Origin: Lentibacillus sp. Marseille-P4043 | Lineage (GTDB): Bacteria; Bacillota; Bacilli; Bacillales; Amphibacillaceae | DNA length: 64,000 bases | NCBI RefSeq assembly: GCF_900258515.1 | Contig: NZ_LT984884.1 | Coordinates: 1,213,290 to 1,277,289 of the forward strand | Reading direction: 5' to 3' | Shown: positions 49,226 through 58,639 of the stretch, piece by piece | Numbering within the stretch: the first letter of the stretch is position 1 | How the letters are laid out: the number at the start of each line of letters is the position of its first letter | Translations under genes and position numbers: made by a program | The notes under the pieces: generated by a model | Seen by the model: only the letters and a program-made list of their open reading frames with translations | What the model was told of the DNA's origin: nothing | The model's database searches: none

Positions 49226-50638
49226 ATGGGAAACAAAGTGGATATATCGGAGGTTATTGAGTTTTCTAACGATCTGAAAACAACATCTTCTAAAATTAAA
49301 TCAAGTCTAGACCAGCTTGTGGCAAATATTGATAAGATAGATGCAATGGAATCCTTTTCGGGAAAAGCAGCAAAGAATTCAAAAGGATATTTTGAGAACT
49401 TTCATAAGGAGGGGGTTATAGATGCTTTTAATGAACTGTTCACAGATCTTAATGATAATTTAAAACAGCATTTGGAATCATTTCAATCAAATGTAGACTC
49501 AAGTGAATCGGCTATTATTCAGAGTGACTACTTAAATGACCTGGATATTCAAATTGATATAGATTACCAAAAATTAAACGGTATCAACGAGAATATCCAG
49601 AAGGCAATAAATAATGTATCGGACATCACTAGTGCAAGTGCACCACCATTTTATTCTATTACTAATGACGAGAACGAGGTAATTGAAACAATCGCGGAGC
49701 TGGATGGAAATTTATCATCCTTTACTGGTGAAGGAAAACACCATGATTCCCAAACAAAAGCTTTAATGGAACGCATCGAAAAGACGATGAACTCAGTAAA
49801 AGGATCTGGTGAGGAAAGATTTAGTGATTACAAAGTAAATAAAGACTTGCAGAACTTAAAGGACTTTGTAACTATTTATTTAGCACCAGGGGTTACTGGA
49901 ACGACCTCAAGCACTGCTATAGCTAAGGCAGCCAAAAATAAAGGGTTAAGTGTTTCTAAATACGTAAAAAATGGGAAAACAACTTATCGAATAAACGCAA
50001 GTGAAGAAGCTTTAGAAGCACTAGGAGTAAAACCGGATGTTCATGCTCAAAATGCATTAAATCAAAGTGCAAAATCGGGGCAGGCGAAAGCCCCATTAAA
50101 TTATTATGATAAAAAAACCGGAAAGCAAGTTTGGTCCAATGTAGGAAAAGAAGTTGTAAAGAGTCACCCCAATATGGAGGTATACAACTATGATGAAAGT
50201 CCAACAGGGAAATTTAAATCAGTTGGGCGAGCGACTGCAAGAGGAGCAATAAATAGTGTAACGGATTTAAATCCTAAAGAGATTGTTAGTGGAAGTGTAA
50301 TCAACAGGGCAGGAAAAGCATTGGGACCAGTTGGCGCGGGCTTAAATTATTATAGTAATTACAATGATGCTAAGTCAGATGGTTTAACCGGATCAGAAGC
50401 ACATACGCGTGCTGCTGTTGATACAACGATTGATACGGTAGTTGGAGGAGCTGTTCAGACAGGTGTTACAGCTGCTGTTAGTTTGGCAATCCCAATACCT
50501 GTTGTTGGAACGGCGATAGGGGTAGCTGCTGGGATTGGAGTAAACTCACTTTTAAATGTGAAGTTTGGCAAAAGTAACAAATCAGTAATGGATCGTGCAA
50601 AGGATGCATTTCACAAATTGACGGGTTGGTTTAGTTAG
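49226..50638 (+). CDS. LXG-domain type VII secretion toxin with glycine-rich hydrophobic C-terminus
   Basis: 470 residues. Helical LXG-type N-terminal targeting region about 1-215 (VDISEVIEFSNDLKTTSSKI, SFSGKAAKNSKGYF), a middle region (about 240-390) without recognised enzyme motifs, and a C-terminal hydrophobic glycine-zipper segment about 404-443 (GGAVQTGVTAAVSL, VVGTAIGVAAGIG). No nuclease or NADase residues are seen, so a membrane-depolarising action like staphylococcal TspA (similar length) is plausible but inferred. GAGGGGGGA precedes the ATG. A six-helix membrane protein follows directly and is the first immunity candidate. Shares long stretches with the broken LXG gene at 54.1-55.6 kb. 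Confidence 0.82.
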   Translation: MGNKVDISEVIEFSNDLKTTSSKIKSSLDQLVANIDKIDAMESFSGKAAKNSKGYFENFHKEGVIDAFNELFTDLNDNLKQHLESFQSNVDSSESAIIQSDYLNDLDIQIDIDYQKLNGINENIQKAINNVSDITSASAPPFYSITNDENEVIETIAELDGNLSSFTGEGKHHDSQTKALMERIEKTMNSVKGSGEERFSDYKVNKDLQNLKDFVTIYLAPGVTGTTSSTAIAKAAKNKGLSVSKYVKNGKTTYRINASEEALEALGVKPDVHAQNALNQSAKSGQAKAPLNYYDKKTGKQVWSNVGKEVVKSHPNMEVYNYDESPTGKFKSVGRATARGAINSVTDLNPKEIVSGSVINRAGKALGPVGAGLNYYSNYNDAKSDGLTGSEAHTRAAVDTTIDTVVGGAVQTGVTAAVSLAIPIPVVGTAIGVAAGIGVNSLLNVKFGKSNKSVMDRAKDAFHKLTGWFS

Positions 50639-50657
50639 AGACTAGGAGGCTAAAGTA

Positions 50658-51434
50658 GTGCAAAGTAAATTACCAGAAGAAAGTTTTGCAGCATTAAGGG
50701 GACCATTTGAATCAGGGAGACAAAAACCAAAATCTTTAGCTTTTACGTTACTATTATTCGTTTTTATCCAACCCTTAATGTTCTTTTTGACATATGTTGT
50801 GGCCGCTGATGGGACTATTTATCCCAATAAAGATATGATAATGAATATTCATTTATGGATCACTGCAGCACTTGTATTGTTATCTATAATTTTTGCGATT
50901 CCGGTAATATATAATAAGGGTCAAATAGCCCAGTATCTATTAATTATTTTGACATCACAAAATACAGGAGCAACTTTCTTATATATAAGTTCATTATTTT
51001 TGTTAGGTTCTGATCGTCTTGGAATAGATGCTACCAAGGATTCTCTTTTAAACTTTATGTACGTAACACTAATTATTGGACTGTTAGTTTTTATTGTCAC
51101 ATGGATTCGGTTTTATGTGTTATTACAAAGAGGCCATTATAGAGAAGGGTCCAAAAAGGATAATCTTAGGAAGAAATTCGAAGCAAAGTCCTATTTACCA
51201 ATGGCGATTATTGTTGGTACTGGGGTGGTTTATGTAATTCAATATGTAGCAAGAAATAGTTATATGATAGATATTAATGTTATGGTCGTGGTCATAATAG
51301 GGCCACTACTCTTTTTTGCTATGTTATTCGTTCTTCCCGAACAAATTGTGATTCTTTACTGTAAATACCGGTTTGAAAGCTTTAATTTTAATAAAGATGG
51401 AAACTTAAAACCAATTAGTAGAAAGGATGCTTAG
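50658..51434 (+). CDS. Multi-pass membrane protein, candidate immunity protein
   Basis: 258 residues with about six membrane helices (first LAFTLLLFVFIQPLMFFL at about 28-45; last near 215-235) and a cytosolic-type tail. Not recognised by family. The start is GTG at 50658 with AGGAGG at 50644-50649. It follows the LXG toxin by 19 bases and touches the next gene, so it is co-transcribed. Placement directly after a presumed membrane toxin makes it a likely immunity factor, but it could also be a secretion accessory. Confidence 0.7.
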   Translation: MQSKLPEESFAALRGPFESGRQKPKSLAFTLLLFVFIQPLMFFLTYVVAADGTIYPNKDMIMNIHLWITAALVLLSIIFAIPVIYNKGQIAQYLLIILTSQNTGATFLYISSLFLLGSDRLGIDATKDSLLNFMYVTLIIGLLVFIVTWIRFYVLLQRGHYREGSKKDNLRKKFEAKSYLPMAIIVGTGVVYVIQYVARNSYMIDINVMVVVIIGPLLFFAMLFVLPEQIVILYCKYRFESFNFNKDGNLKPISRKDA

Positions 51435-51435
51435 G

Positions 51436-51894
51436 ATGCGCATTGAGACTCGATCACTTAATTTTGATAATCTATTAATCTATGAAACTAGGCAATTAAG
51501 GAAGGACTGGCAAGAGGGCTTTTTCTTGATGGAAGATTTTACGCTTGCGGAAGGTATCTATAAGAATGGTCCAACGTTTTTTTCTGTTGCACCTGAGAAA
51601 GGTGAAGATAAGTTTGGTAGCTTTACGTATTATTTGCCAATAAGTGAACCTGTTACATTAGCAGATGAAACAGATTTTCAATTTCAGGAAGGATTTCACA
51701 TCGAAGAAGCTTTAGTTTTACGTCAAGCGGATGAGGCGACTGATTTTCATGCTGCTTATGCAGAGATAAAGAAATATGCCGGGAAAAATAATATTTCAAT
51801 AGAGGACACTTTCTATTGTGTTTTACTGGAAGTATTTGATGAATATATTATTGATTTATATGTACCGTTAAAAGATCGGGGAGATGCATCATGA
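51436..51894 (+). CDS. DUF5085-like cytoplasmic protein, first copy
   Basis: 152-residue protein, start MRIETRSLNFDNL at 51436 after GAAAGGATG. It resembles the DUF5085 family found in type VII loci of Listeria and Bacillus. No signal peptide or membrane segment. It overlaps the next gene by 4 bases (ATGA). The two neighbours share overall plan (N-terminal NV/NF start, central IAEIKKY-type helix, C-terminal strand), suggesting a tandem pair. Function unknown. Confidence 0.68.
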   Translation: MRIETRSLNFDNLLIYETRQLRKDWQEGFFLMEDFTLAEGIYKNGPTFFSVAPEKGEDKFGSFTYYLPISEPVTLADETDFQFQEGFHIEEALVLRQADEATDFHAAYAEIKKYAGKNNISIEDTFYCVLLEVFDEYIIDLYVPLKDRGDAS

Positions 51895-52334
51895 TTGTAG
51901 AAAATCATCATATCGCTCATCTTAATGTTGTTTCAAAGTATTATCGCTTTGCCCCAGAGGAGATTGATATAGCAATTAAGGATTTTCAATCGGTTTTGGA
52001 AAAGCATGGTTATCACCCAGATGGGAGAATGCTTTTTTCTATTTTAAGTGATCCAACAAGTGAGATTATGAATGCAGAAATCTTTTTGCCGATTAAGGAA
52101 GATAACGTTATGATTCAAGAGCAGGAACAAATAAACTTTCGTAGTTATTTATCTATTAAGCCAATGATTATGACACGTGTGATGGAAGATTTTGATGCAC
52201 AATCCCAGGTAAGGTATTGGGAGTTGATTGATTATATTAGGCGAAATGGCATGAAACAAAAGACACCAGTATTTGCAGAATTTAAGAACAGTCATTTGGG
52301 TCGGGATTACGTGGAAATGAGTGTCGGGGTCTAA
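51891..52334 (+). CDS. DUF5085-like cytoplasmic protein, second copy
   Basis: 147 residues, start ATG at 51891 overlapping the upstream stop, with GGGGAGATG as ribosome site. Similar in size and layout to the preceding protein (MIVENHHIAHLNVVSKYYRF; FLPIKEDNVMIQEQEQINF). Likely forms a pair with it. Conserved near LXG toxins in other Firmicutes, but no activity is known. Confidence 0.68.
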   Translation: MIVENHHIAHLNVVSKYYRFAPEEIDIAIKDFQSVLEKHGYHPDGRMLFSILSDPTSEIMNAEIFLPIKEDNVMIQEQEQINFRSYLSIKPMIMTRVMEDFDAQSQVRYWELIDYIRRNGMKQKTPVFAEFKNSHLGRDYVEMSVGV

Positions 52335-52396
52335 ATTAGTACGGTGAAACAATTGGCATCAAGAGTAATCAATAAAATGATGGAGAGGTTATTAAA

Positions 52397-53002
52397 ATGA
52401 AAAAGGCTTTTTTGTTAAGCGCGATAGTATTAGTGCTGTTCTTAGCAGCATGCAGTGATCCAAAAGAGGATAAAGCCGAAAATAACCAGAAGCAGGACCA
52501 AAAGACGGAGACGCAAGCTAAGGAAAAAACAAATTCAAATGAAGAGGCAGCAGATGAGGTGGATAATTTGGTGTTGCAATTGCAAAAGCAAGATGAGGAA
52601 GCTGGAGTTACCGTTGAAAGTAACAGCATTTATAGCATCTTAGATGAAGCGATTAAAGCGGATCCGCAAATGGGAGTACCAAATGACTTTAGTCTTTACC
52701 CTTTTGATATTTCCATAAATCCCGATGGAAGCCATTCTATTATTTTCCTGGCTATCAACCGATTAAAGGATCCGATCAAGAATGTGTCTTTTAATATGAC
52801 TTTTGGGAATAAAAATGGTGAATACATATGGGAAGATTCAGAAACTTCGCTGCCAGAAAAACAATTTGGTGTTATTCAACCAGATCATGCGGTGCCATAT
52901 ATGCTTGATGTAACACCAGAGCAAGAAAAGATATTTGATGGTTTAACCAATGATAACGTTTATTTGAAAGTAAATAACTTTAATATGGACGTTGTTGAGT
53001 AA
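52397..53002 (+). CDS. Secreted lipoprotein of unknown function
   Basis: 201 residues. Signal sequence with lipobox LAAC (Cys 19), then a Lys/Glu/Gln-rich linker to about 50, then a beta-rich domain (GVTVESNSIYSILDEAIKAD, FSLYPFDISINPDG). GGAGAGG precedes the ATG at 52397. Two damaged relatives lie downstream: a fragment fused to the broken LXG gene (about 54061) and a pseudogene at 59510-60022. Surface location next to toxin genes would fit immunity or delivery, but no family is recognised. Confidence 0.8.
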   Translation: MKKAFLLSAIVLVLFLAACSDPKEDKAENNQKQDQKTETQAKEKTNSNEEAADEVDNLVLQLQKQDEEAGVTVESNSIYSILDEAIKADPQMGVPNDFSLYPFDISINPDGSHSIIFLAINRLKDPIKNVSFNMTFGNKNGEYIWEDSETSLPEKQFGVIQPDHAVPYMLDVTPEQEKIFDGLTNDNVYLKVNNFNMDVVE

Positions 53003-53014
53003 TATTCATGATAT

Positions 53015-53042
53015 GGCAAAGGGAAGTCTCCTTTGCCTTTTA
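53015..53042 (+). terminator. Terminator after the lipoprotein gene
   Basis: GGCAAAGG and CCTTTGCC pair around GAAGTCT, followed by TTTT. Nearby GATCCAG/CTGGATC (about 53058-53079) is a second small hairpin. Confidence 0.8.
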
Positions 53043-53158
53043 ATTTGGCACAGTTTGATCCAGTATAAATGCTGGATCGTAACTATACATTGGTGCCTAA
53101 AGGGTTGCAGAGAGTTAATGATAGATGTGTCATACATCCGAATTAAAAAAAGTTCCAC

Positions 53159-53314
53159 ATGCAAGAAGTAATATTGTACATAAGCGATAATGGAAAAACG
53201 GATGGTAAGTTTCGTTTTAAAGATAGCGAAAATACAAGGTTCCAGCGAGAGGCATGTTTTATAAATAGTTATAAGTATTGTTTTGGGTTAGGTGAAACCA
53301 TGAATAAAATTTAA
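53159..53314 (+). other. Short orphan ORF, probable gene remnant
   Basis: A 51-codon frame (MQEVILYISDNGKTDGKFRF...) with protein-like composition but no ribosome site. It may be the 3' end of a lost effector or accessory gene. It lies in a 560-base stretch (53003-53564) that otherwise holds only a terminator and a membrane-protein remnant. Confidence 0.3.
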
Positions 53315-53354
53315 TTCCGTTTTATACAGAGAATATAAAGGATAGACAGAATAT

Positions 53355-53459
53355 ATGATAAAAAGCGAAAAGTGGTTGAGTGTAATGAGGAATGTTGTGT
53401 CAATATTATTTATGGTAATTTTATTTTTCATTGTGATAAAGAAGAACATTTTATATTAA
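53355..53459 (+). pseudogene. C-terminal remnant of the four-helix membrane protein family
   Basis: The 34 residues from MIKSEKWLSVMRNVVSIL to ILFFIVIKKNILY align with the end of the intact gene just downstream (MIKNKKWSKVAMIV ... ILFFLVIKKNFS). Only the last quarter is present, so this is a leftover of a tandem duplication. Confidence 0.7.
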
Positions 53460-53564
53460 TATAGACTTTTATTCTATTTTAATGAAGAAAATAACGCAAG
53501 TGTTAAAATCGATTCACATGTATGTTATCAATGTTAAATCTTTAGATAAAAAGGATGATTTTCA

Positions 53565-53948
53565 GTGAAAGAAAAAATACCGTTGGTTGGGACAATAATA
53601 GGTTTGATTGTTTTTATATTAGTTATGATTGGAATTAATAGCGGAGTCACTATACTTTTTTATGTTGTCTTGGTACCTGCCGTTTTTATACTTATCATCC
53701 ATCTCTCTTCTAAATTTTTGCCGGATTTATGGGCTTCTATTGTATTGGTAGGTTTGACTGTAATTTGTATTCATTATTTTTTTCGATTATGGAGTGTCAC
53801 CATTATACTGTTGTGTTACTCGGGGTTTTTAATTTTCGCAGAGAATATGATCAAAAACAAAAAGTGGTCGAAAGTAGCAATGATTGTTGCAACAATAGTA
53901 TTTTTCGCGATCTTATTTTTTCTTGTGATAAAGAAAAATTTTTCATAG
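53565..53948 (+). CDS. Small four-helix membrane protein
   Basis: 127 residues, about four membrane helices (LVGTIIGLIVFILVMIG, ILFYVVLVPAVFILII, VLVGLTVICIHYFF, IVATIVFFAILFFLVI) and a charged tail. GTG start at 53565 with AAAAAGGATG upstream; the frameshifted relative at 58984 also begins with GTG, supporting the choice. One fragment and one pseudogene of the same family lie nearby. Unknown function; small multi-helix proteins in toxin loci are frequently immunity factors. Confidence 0.68.
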   Translation: MKEKIPLVGTIIGLIVFILVMIGINSGVTILFYVVLVPAVFILIIHLSSKFLPDLWASIVLVGLTVICIHYFFRLWSVTIILLCYSGFLIFAENMIKNKKWSKVAMIVATIVFFAILFFLVIKKNFS

Positions 53949-54050
53949 TGTTAGTGAAATAAGTGATACATCGGCAAAATTCAGTAATGCTAATTGCAGA
54001 GACAGTTACATAATTTTATAAGCCCTTTTGAGGGGATAGATAAATATTAA

Positions 54051-55594
54051 GATATAAAAAGCGATAGTGATAAAAAAGCTAGTGTTACGGTTGAAAACAA
54101 CGAAATCTGTAATGAACTGTCGGATGACCTAAAGACGACTTCTGAAAAAATTAAATCGGACTTGGATCATATTAAAGCAGATATTGGATCAAATTATTGC
54201 AATGGAGACTTTTTCGGGAAAAAACAGCAAAACAGGCGAGAGGTTATTTTGGCGATCTGCATAAGACGATTCTTGACGCATTTAATGGGTTGTTCACAGA
54301 CCTGAATGATAATTTGAAACAACACTTGGATTTGTTCGAATCTGATGTAGATTCAAGTAAAACAGCGATTATAGAGAGTGACTATTTGACTGATACTGAA
54401 ATGGATGTAGATGAAAAATATGAAGAATTAAACTTTGAGCATCAGGTTATAAACAGAACAATTAGTAGTGTAGCAGATATTACTAGTGCGACTACACCCA
54501 ATTTCTCCCCAGTAACGAACGATGAAAATGAAGTGATTGAAGAGATAACAGATTTAGAAGATAAGTTTACTTCGTTTACTAGTGAAGGGAAAGAGCATGA
54601 TTCTGAGATAAAGGAATTGTTGCATCATATTGAGGTTGCGATGAATCGAGCAGGCAGGAGCATAGGTGAGGCTCGGTTTGCTGATTATAAAAGTAAATCT
54701 ACTGAAGTCGGGTTAGGTGCGTTAAAGGATTATAATGAAGGTAAGCGGGAAGAGGAAATCCAAAAAGCCCGGAAAGCTAAGAATGATGCGATAAAGGATC
54801 TTAATGAACCTTCGCAAACAGTGGTAAATAATGCCCTTGAAGATTTAGAAGACGGTAAAATTACCAGTGAGGAATTCCATGTAATCTTGTCGACATTCAA
54901 GAGGATAAACAACGATAAATTAAGTGAAGATGAATTGAATGAAGAATTGCCACCAATTGTAGATAAGTATTTGCACGACAATAGCGTTAAGATTGGCGCG
55001 GATTTAGGTATTCCAATTTTTGCTTCAGTCATGGAGCAGACAGGTTTGGGAGCAATGAGACTTGGTGGTTTAGTAAATACCTTTAATGGAATCCGTGGTC
55101 CAGCTGGCTCAGGTTACTATGTAATTGTTGATCCAAAATCAGCAAAGGCGGCTAAGCCTTTTTTTAAGGCTGGAAAGGGTATTCAAGTAGCAGGGAAGTA
55201 CCTAGGTCCTGCATTTGCCATAGCGGGGGGTTATCTTGGATACGTTGATGATAGAAATAAAGGAAAGACACCGGGTGAAGCATTTACACATAATGTGGTA
55301 TCTACAGGAGTGGGCTTTGGAACAAGTACTGTAGCGACAATAGCCATAGCTGCAGCAGCATCCAATCCAGTTGGGTGGGCCGCTGTAGGCGTTGCGGCTG
55401 CAGGTACTGCTATAGGTATTGGCGCAACAGCGTTTTTCAATTGGGCGTATAATAGTAATATCCTTCACCTTCAGGATGGTCTGGACTGGGCGGGTGAACA
55501 AATAGATAATGCGGCAAATTGGGTAGGCGATCAATTAGATAATGTTGGTGAAGCTTTAAGTAGTGGTCTTGATGCCATCAATCCATTTTCCTGA
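54051..55594 (+). pseudogene. Second LXG toxin gene, frameshifted at its 5' end and fused to a lipoprotein fragment
   Basis: The 3' 465 codons are open and align with the intact LXG protein (ARGYFGDLHKTILDAFNGLF; LTDLNDNLKQHL-type region; C-terminal GVGFGTSTVATIAIAAAASN glycine-zipper stretch). The N-terminus is broken twice. SDDLKTTSEKIKSDLDHIKADI is in one frame, DQIIAMETFSGK in the next (shift near 54190), TAKQARGYF in the third (shift in an A-run near 54225). Before that, KKASVTVENNE matches the lipoprotein at 52397, not an LXG start, and no start codon with a ribosome site is present. Translation from the TTG at 54197 could still give a truncated product. Confidence 0.8.
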
Positions 55595-55904
55595 CGCCAC
55601 AAAACAAATTGAATTTGTAAGGGATGACTGGGCGTATAACTTGTACTCACGAATCTAATATTGAATTTTGCTCTTAATAAGGGGAGGCTATACCGGATAT
55701 GCATGCCATTCCTGCCATTCATCTGATAAGATTAATAGATTTTTTTAGATTCAAATTCTACCAATTATGGGATCTGTCTTTGTTATGTTATATGCTGTTC
55801 TTTCTTATGCACTGATAATCCGTATAAAAAACCATCGTATTTACATGTTCGAAGTTGTTTTAAGGAAAAGGAACGTTTTAGGAATGGGGAGAGGGATAAA
55901 TCTA
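55595..55904 (+). other. Gap upstream of the first DUF443-like gene
   Basis: No gene with a ribosome site. An open stretch from 55767 (MGSVFVMLYAVLSYALIIRI, one hydrophobic segment) runs in frame into the next gene but lacks a ribosome site; it may be vestigial coding sequence of a lost membrane protein. Confidence 0.35.
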
Positions 55905-56549
55905 ATGAATTGTGATATACAACGTGTGGTAAAAAATTCAAGATATAGAATTCTGACCATCAACGGAGAAAAATTTATACTTGATATTTGGGGATCCTTT
56001 TGGAAAATTGTATTTCCTTTTTTCTTCTGGATGCTGCCAAATTCCGTTTATAAAGTTGATGATCCAGATCTTGTTGAAAAATTAACCACCTTGGAAGTAA
56101 AACAGAATAAGATAAGGATGGCGCTCGCGGTGTTAGCTGGAGGTGTTTCTGTTTTTTTGGGGAACCTTTTAACACCTTTAATGGATTACTTTAATTTTCA
56201 AAGTACGAAATTGGTCAGACTAATGATTATAACAATTACTATCATTGTTGTCTTGACACTATTTTTTTATATGGCTAAGAGATGTAAAATACGCCTATAT
56301 AGTATGGCTAATCTTGAACGGCTGCCAACGGACCGATTATGGATTAGGCCAATGTCCTTCAAGCATTTTTTTCAAGTTTTATTTAGTTATCTCATTTTTC
56401 TCTTATTCGCCTTATTCGCATTTGCGGCATTTTTTAATATGCCAAATGTAATAGCATTACTTGTTGCGGCGGCCTTCTCATTTCTTTTATTGATTGTCAA
56501 CGCTATGACTGTAATGGGAGAAAGCACAACAGTGAAATTTAGGGAATAA
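55905..56549 (+). CDS. DUF443-like five-helix membrane protein, copy 1 (candidate immunity)
   Basis: 214 residues starting MNCDIQRVVKNSRYRIL at 55905 after GGGGAGAGGG. A soluble N-terminal part is followed by about five membrane helices: WKIVFPFFFWMLP near 35, a pair at about 75-95 and 105-130, and a pair near 160-210. The layout is that of the tandem five-TM (DUF443) proteins of staphylococci, of which TsaI gives immunity to the membrane toxin TspA. Two more copies follow at 57.3 and 58.0 kb. Family call is from memory of the pattern, not a search. Confidence 0.65.
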   Translation: MNCDIQRVVKNSRYRILTINGEKFILDIWGSFWKIVFPFFFWMLPNSVYKVDDPDLVEKLTTLEVKQNKIRMALAVLAGGVSVFLGNLLTPLMDYFNFQSTKLVRLMIITITIIVVLTLFFYMAKRCKIRLYSMANLERLPTDRLWIRPMSFKHFFQVLFSYLIFLLFALFAFAAFFNMPNVIALLVAAAFSFLLLIVNAMTVMGESTTVKFRE

Positions 56550-56797
56550 AGATACGGCAGCTTAGATGTCCATCGAAGTGAAACATAAAAACAAGGAATT
56601 GCGACACGGTAGGTACGGGTATTGAGGGCTTCATAGCGATGTTTTTAAAAGCCTATAATTTTTGTATTTGTTTACCATTGTCTACTTAGTGGTAATAGTA
56701 GGCCACATTTTTAAATTTTAGGTGAAGAAAAAACGGCGGTTTTCACTGAATACAATAAACTGAAAAAGCATCAATAAACCGAGAGAGGAGAATTTAC

Positions 56798-57109
56798 ATG
56801 TTACCAATTGGATCGATTGTATATCTGAAAGAGGGGACGAGTAAACTAATGATCTTGAACAGAGGACCACTTCTTCAGGCAGGTGAAAATGAAGGCGAAA
56901 GAGTAATGTATGATTATTCCGGGTGTTTTTATCCACAGGGACTAGATCCCAATAATGTTTTCTATTTTAATGAAAAAAATATAGATGAAGTGGTATTTGA
57001 AGGATTTAAAGATTCCGAGGAAGAACGTTTTCAGAAGATTTACTATGACTGGAAGGAAGAAAATAAAGAAAATGTTAAAAAAGGAACTGTAACCGGACCG
57101 TTAGAATAA
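56798..57109 (+). CDS. DUF4176 family protein
   Basis: 103 residues beginning MLPIGSIVYLKEGTSKLMIL, the characteristic start of DUF4176, a small beta-rich cytoplasmic family common in type VII secretion loci of Firmicutes. GAGAGGAGAA precedes the ATG at 56798. It lies between DUF443-like copies 1 and 2 and has its own strong terminator. Possible toxin chaperone or adaptor; not known from sequence. Confidence 0.78.
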   Translation: MLPIGSIVYLKEGTSKLMILNRGPLLQAGENEGERVMYDYSGCFYPQGLDPNNVFYFNEKNIDEVVFEGFKDSEEERFQKIYYDWKEENKENVKKGTVTGPLE

Positions 57110-57118
57110 AATTGGATT

Positions 57119-57146
57119 GAAGCATATGTAATATATGCTTCTTTTT
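57119..57146 (+). terminator. Rho-independent terminator after the DUF4176 gene
   Basis: GAAGCATAT at 57119-57127 pairs with ATATGCTTC at 57133-57141, followed by TTTTT. Confidence 0.9.
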
Positions 57147-57267
57147 GTGCGCAATCAAATAACGTCTCAGAACAAACAAATGAACTAGAATAGAACAATA
57201 TCTATTTTTACTCTATTACTAATAATGGGAGTGCAGTATTGGAACAAGAGAAGGAGGTGAAGATTCT

Positions 57268-57926
57268 ATGAACTGCAAGGTGCATGGCGTATATAAAAAT
57301 CTTAGGTATCGAATCCTGGTTATTGAAGGTCAAACCTATATCTTGGACTTAGGGAAATCCATTTGGAAAGTTCTCTTTCCATTTTTGTTTTGGATATCTC
57401 CTAACACTGTTCTTAAGGTGGAAAGTACCGAAGTTGTGGAAAAGTTAAAGGCACCGAGTGTGAAACAAGTAAATACAGGAGGACATGGGTGGATTGGTGG
57501 TGGTATTGCCGTATTGATAGCAAACCTTTTAAGGCCATTGATGGATTATTTTGATATCCAAAGTTCCCCATCCGTTAATTCGGTTATTGTTATGATCACA
57601 GTCATACTCCTATTATCCTGCGTTTATATATTAGACATATAAATAAAAGAAATCTCTATCAAGTTGTTAATCTTAAAAAACTATCAACAGAGCGATTATG
57701 GTTCAAGCCAAAGCCAATCAAACATTTTTTCCTAGTCACAGGTATGTACTTATTTTTCCTGGCACTTGCTGTGTTAGGTTTTGGTGCATTTATTAAGTTC
57801 CCGAATGTGATGATATTATTCTTTACGATGGTATTATTGCTCTTTGTATTGTTTTCCAGCAATATAACGGTAGCGGTAGGAAGTACTACAGTGAAATTCA
57901 AAGATGATAAAAAAGAAGCTGTCTAA
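57268..57926 (+). pseudogene. DUF443-like membrane protein, copy 2, frameshifted
   Basis: Starts MNCKVHGVYKNLRYRIL with a very good AGGAGGTGA site. The frame stops at 57642 within the third membrane helix region. The rest of the protein (YIRHINKRNLYQVVNLKKLSTERLW ... VGSTTVKFKDD) continues in a different frame to 57926 and aligns with copies 1 and 3. One frameshift near 57620-57630 therefore inactivates it, unless it is a sequencing error or programmed slippage. Confidence 0.78.
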
Positions 57927-57976
57927 CATCGAATACGATAAAAAGTTGCACTGCAATGGGAGAGGGGAGTTAACCA

Positions 57977-58639
57977 ATGAAATGTGACATCCAACGTGTC
58001 GTAAAAAACCCAAGATACAGAATCCTGATCATTGATGAAGAACAATTTATCCTAGATATATGGGGATCCTTTTGGAAGATCGTATTTCCTTTTTTCTTCT
58101 GGATGCTGCCGAATTCCGTTTTTAAAATTGATAATCCGGATATCGCTGAAAAATTAACGAAATCAGAGGTGAAGCAATCAAACATAGGGATGGGCGTTGC
58201 ATTGTTTGTCGGAGGTATTTCTGTCCTTGGGGGAAATCTTTTAACACCCTATATGGATAACTTTAACTTCCAAGGCACAAAGTTAGTTAGGCTCATGCTT
58301 ATAGCGATTGCGATTATTATTGTGTTTTCATTGTTTTTTTATATTACTCAAAGGTGTAAAAAGGGATTATACAGAATAATTAACCTGGAACAATTGACAT
58401 TAGAACGAATATGGATCAGGCCAAGATCCTCCAAACATTTTTTTCGGGTTTTATTTTTCTACCTTTTCTTTCTCTCATTAACTCTGTTGTTTTTTGTGGG
58501 TTTTTATGGGTTTCCTAATGTAATTGGATTGCTCGTGGCAGCGTCTTGTTTTTTTATCTTATTGCTTACTATTGTTGTAGCGATAAAAGGAGACAGAACT
58601 ACAGTGGAGTTTAAGAGGGATAACGATATAGCGATCTAA
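57977..58639 (+). CDS. DUF443-like five-helix membrane protein, copy 3 (candidate immunity)
   Basis: 220 residues, start MKCDIQRVVKNPRYRIL at 57977 after GAGAGGGGAG. Closely similar to copy 1 (shared IWGSFWKIVFPFFFWMLPNSV, GGNLLTPYMDNFNFQGTKLV). Intact with about five membrane helices. The high similarity of copies 1 and 3 and the divergence of copy 2 suggest repeated duplication, as in staphylococcal immunity arrays that neutralise toxin variants. Confidence 0.68.
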   Translation: MKCDIQRVVKNPRYRILIIDEEQFILDIWGSFWKIVFPFFFWMLPNSVFKIDNPDIAEKLTKSEVKQSNIGMGVALFVGGISVLGGNLLTPYMDNFNFQGTKLVRLMLIAIAIIIVFSLFFYITQRCKKGLYRIINLEQLTLERIWIRPRSSKHFFRVLFFYLFFLSLTLLFFVGFYGFPNVIGLLVAASCFFILLLTIVVAIKGDRTTVEFKRDNDIAI

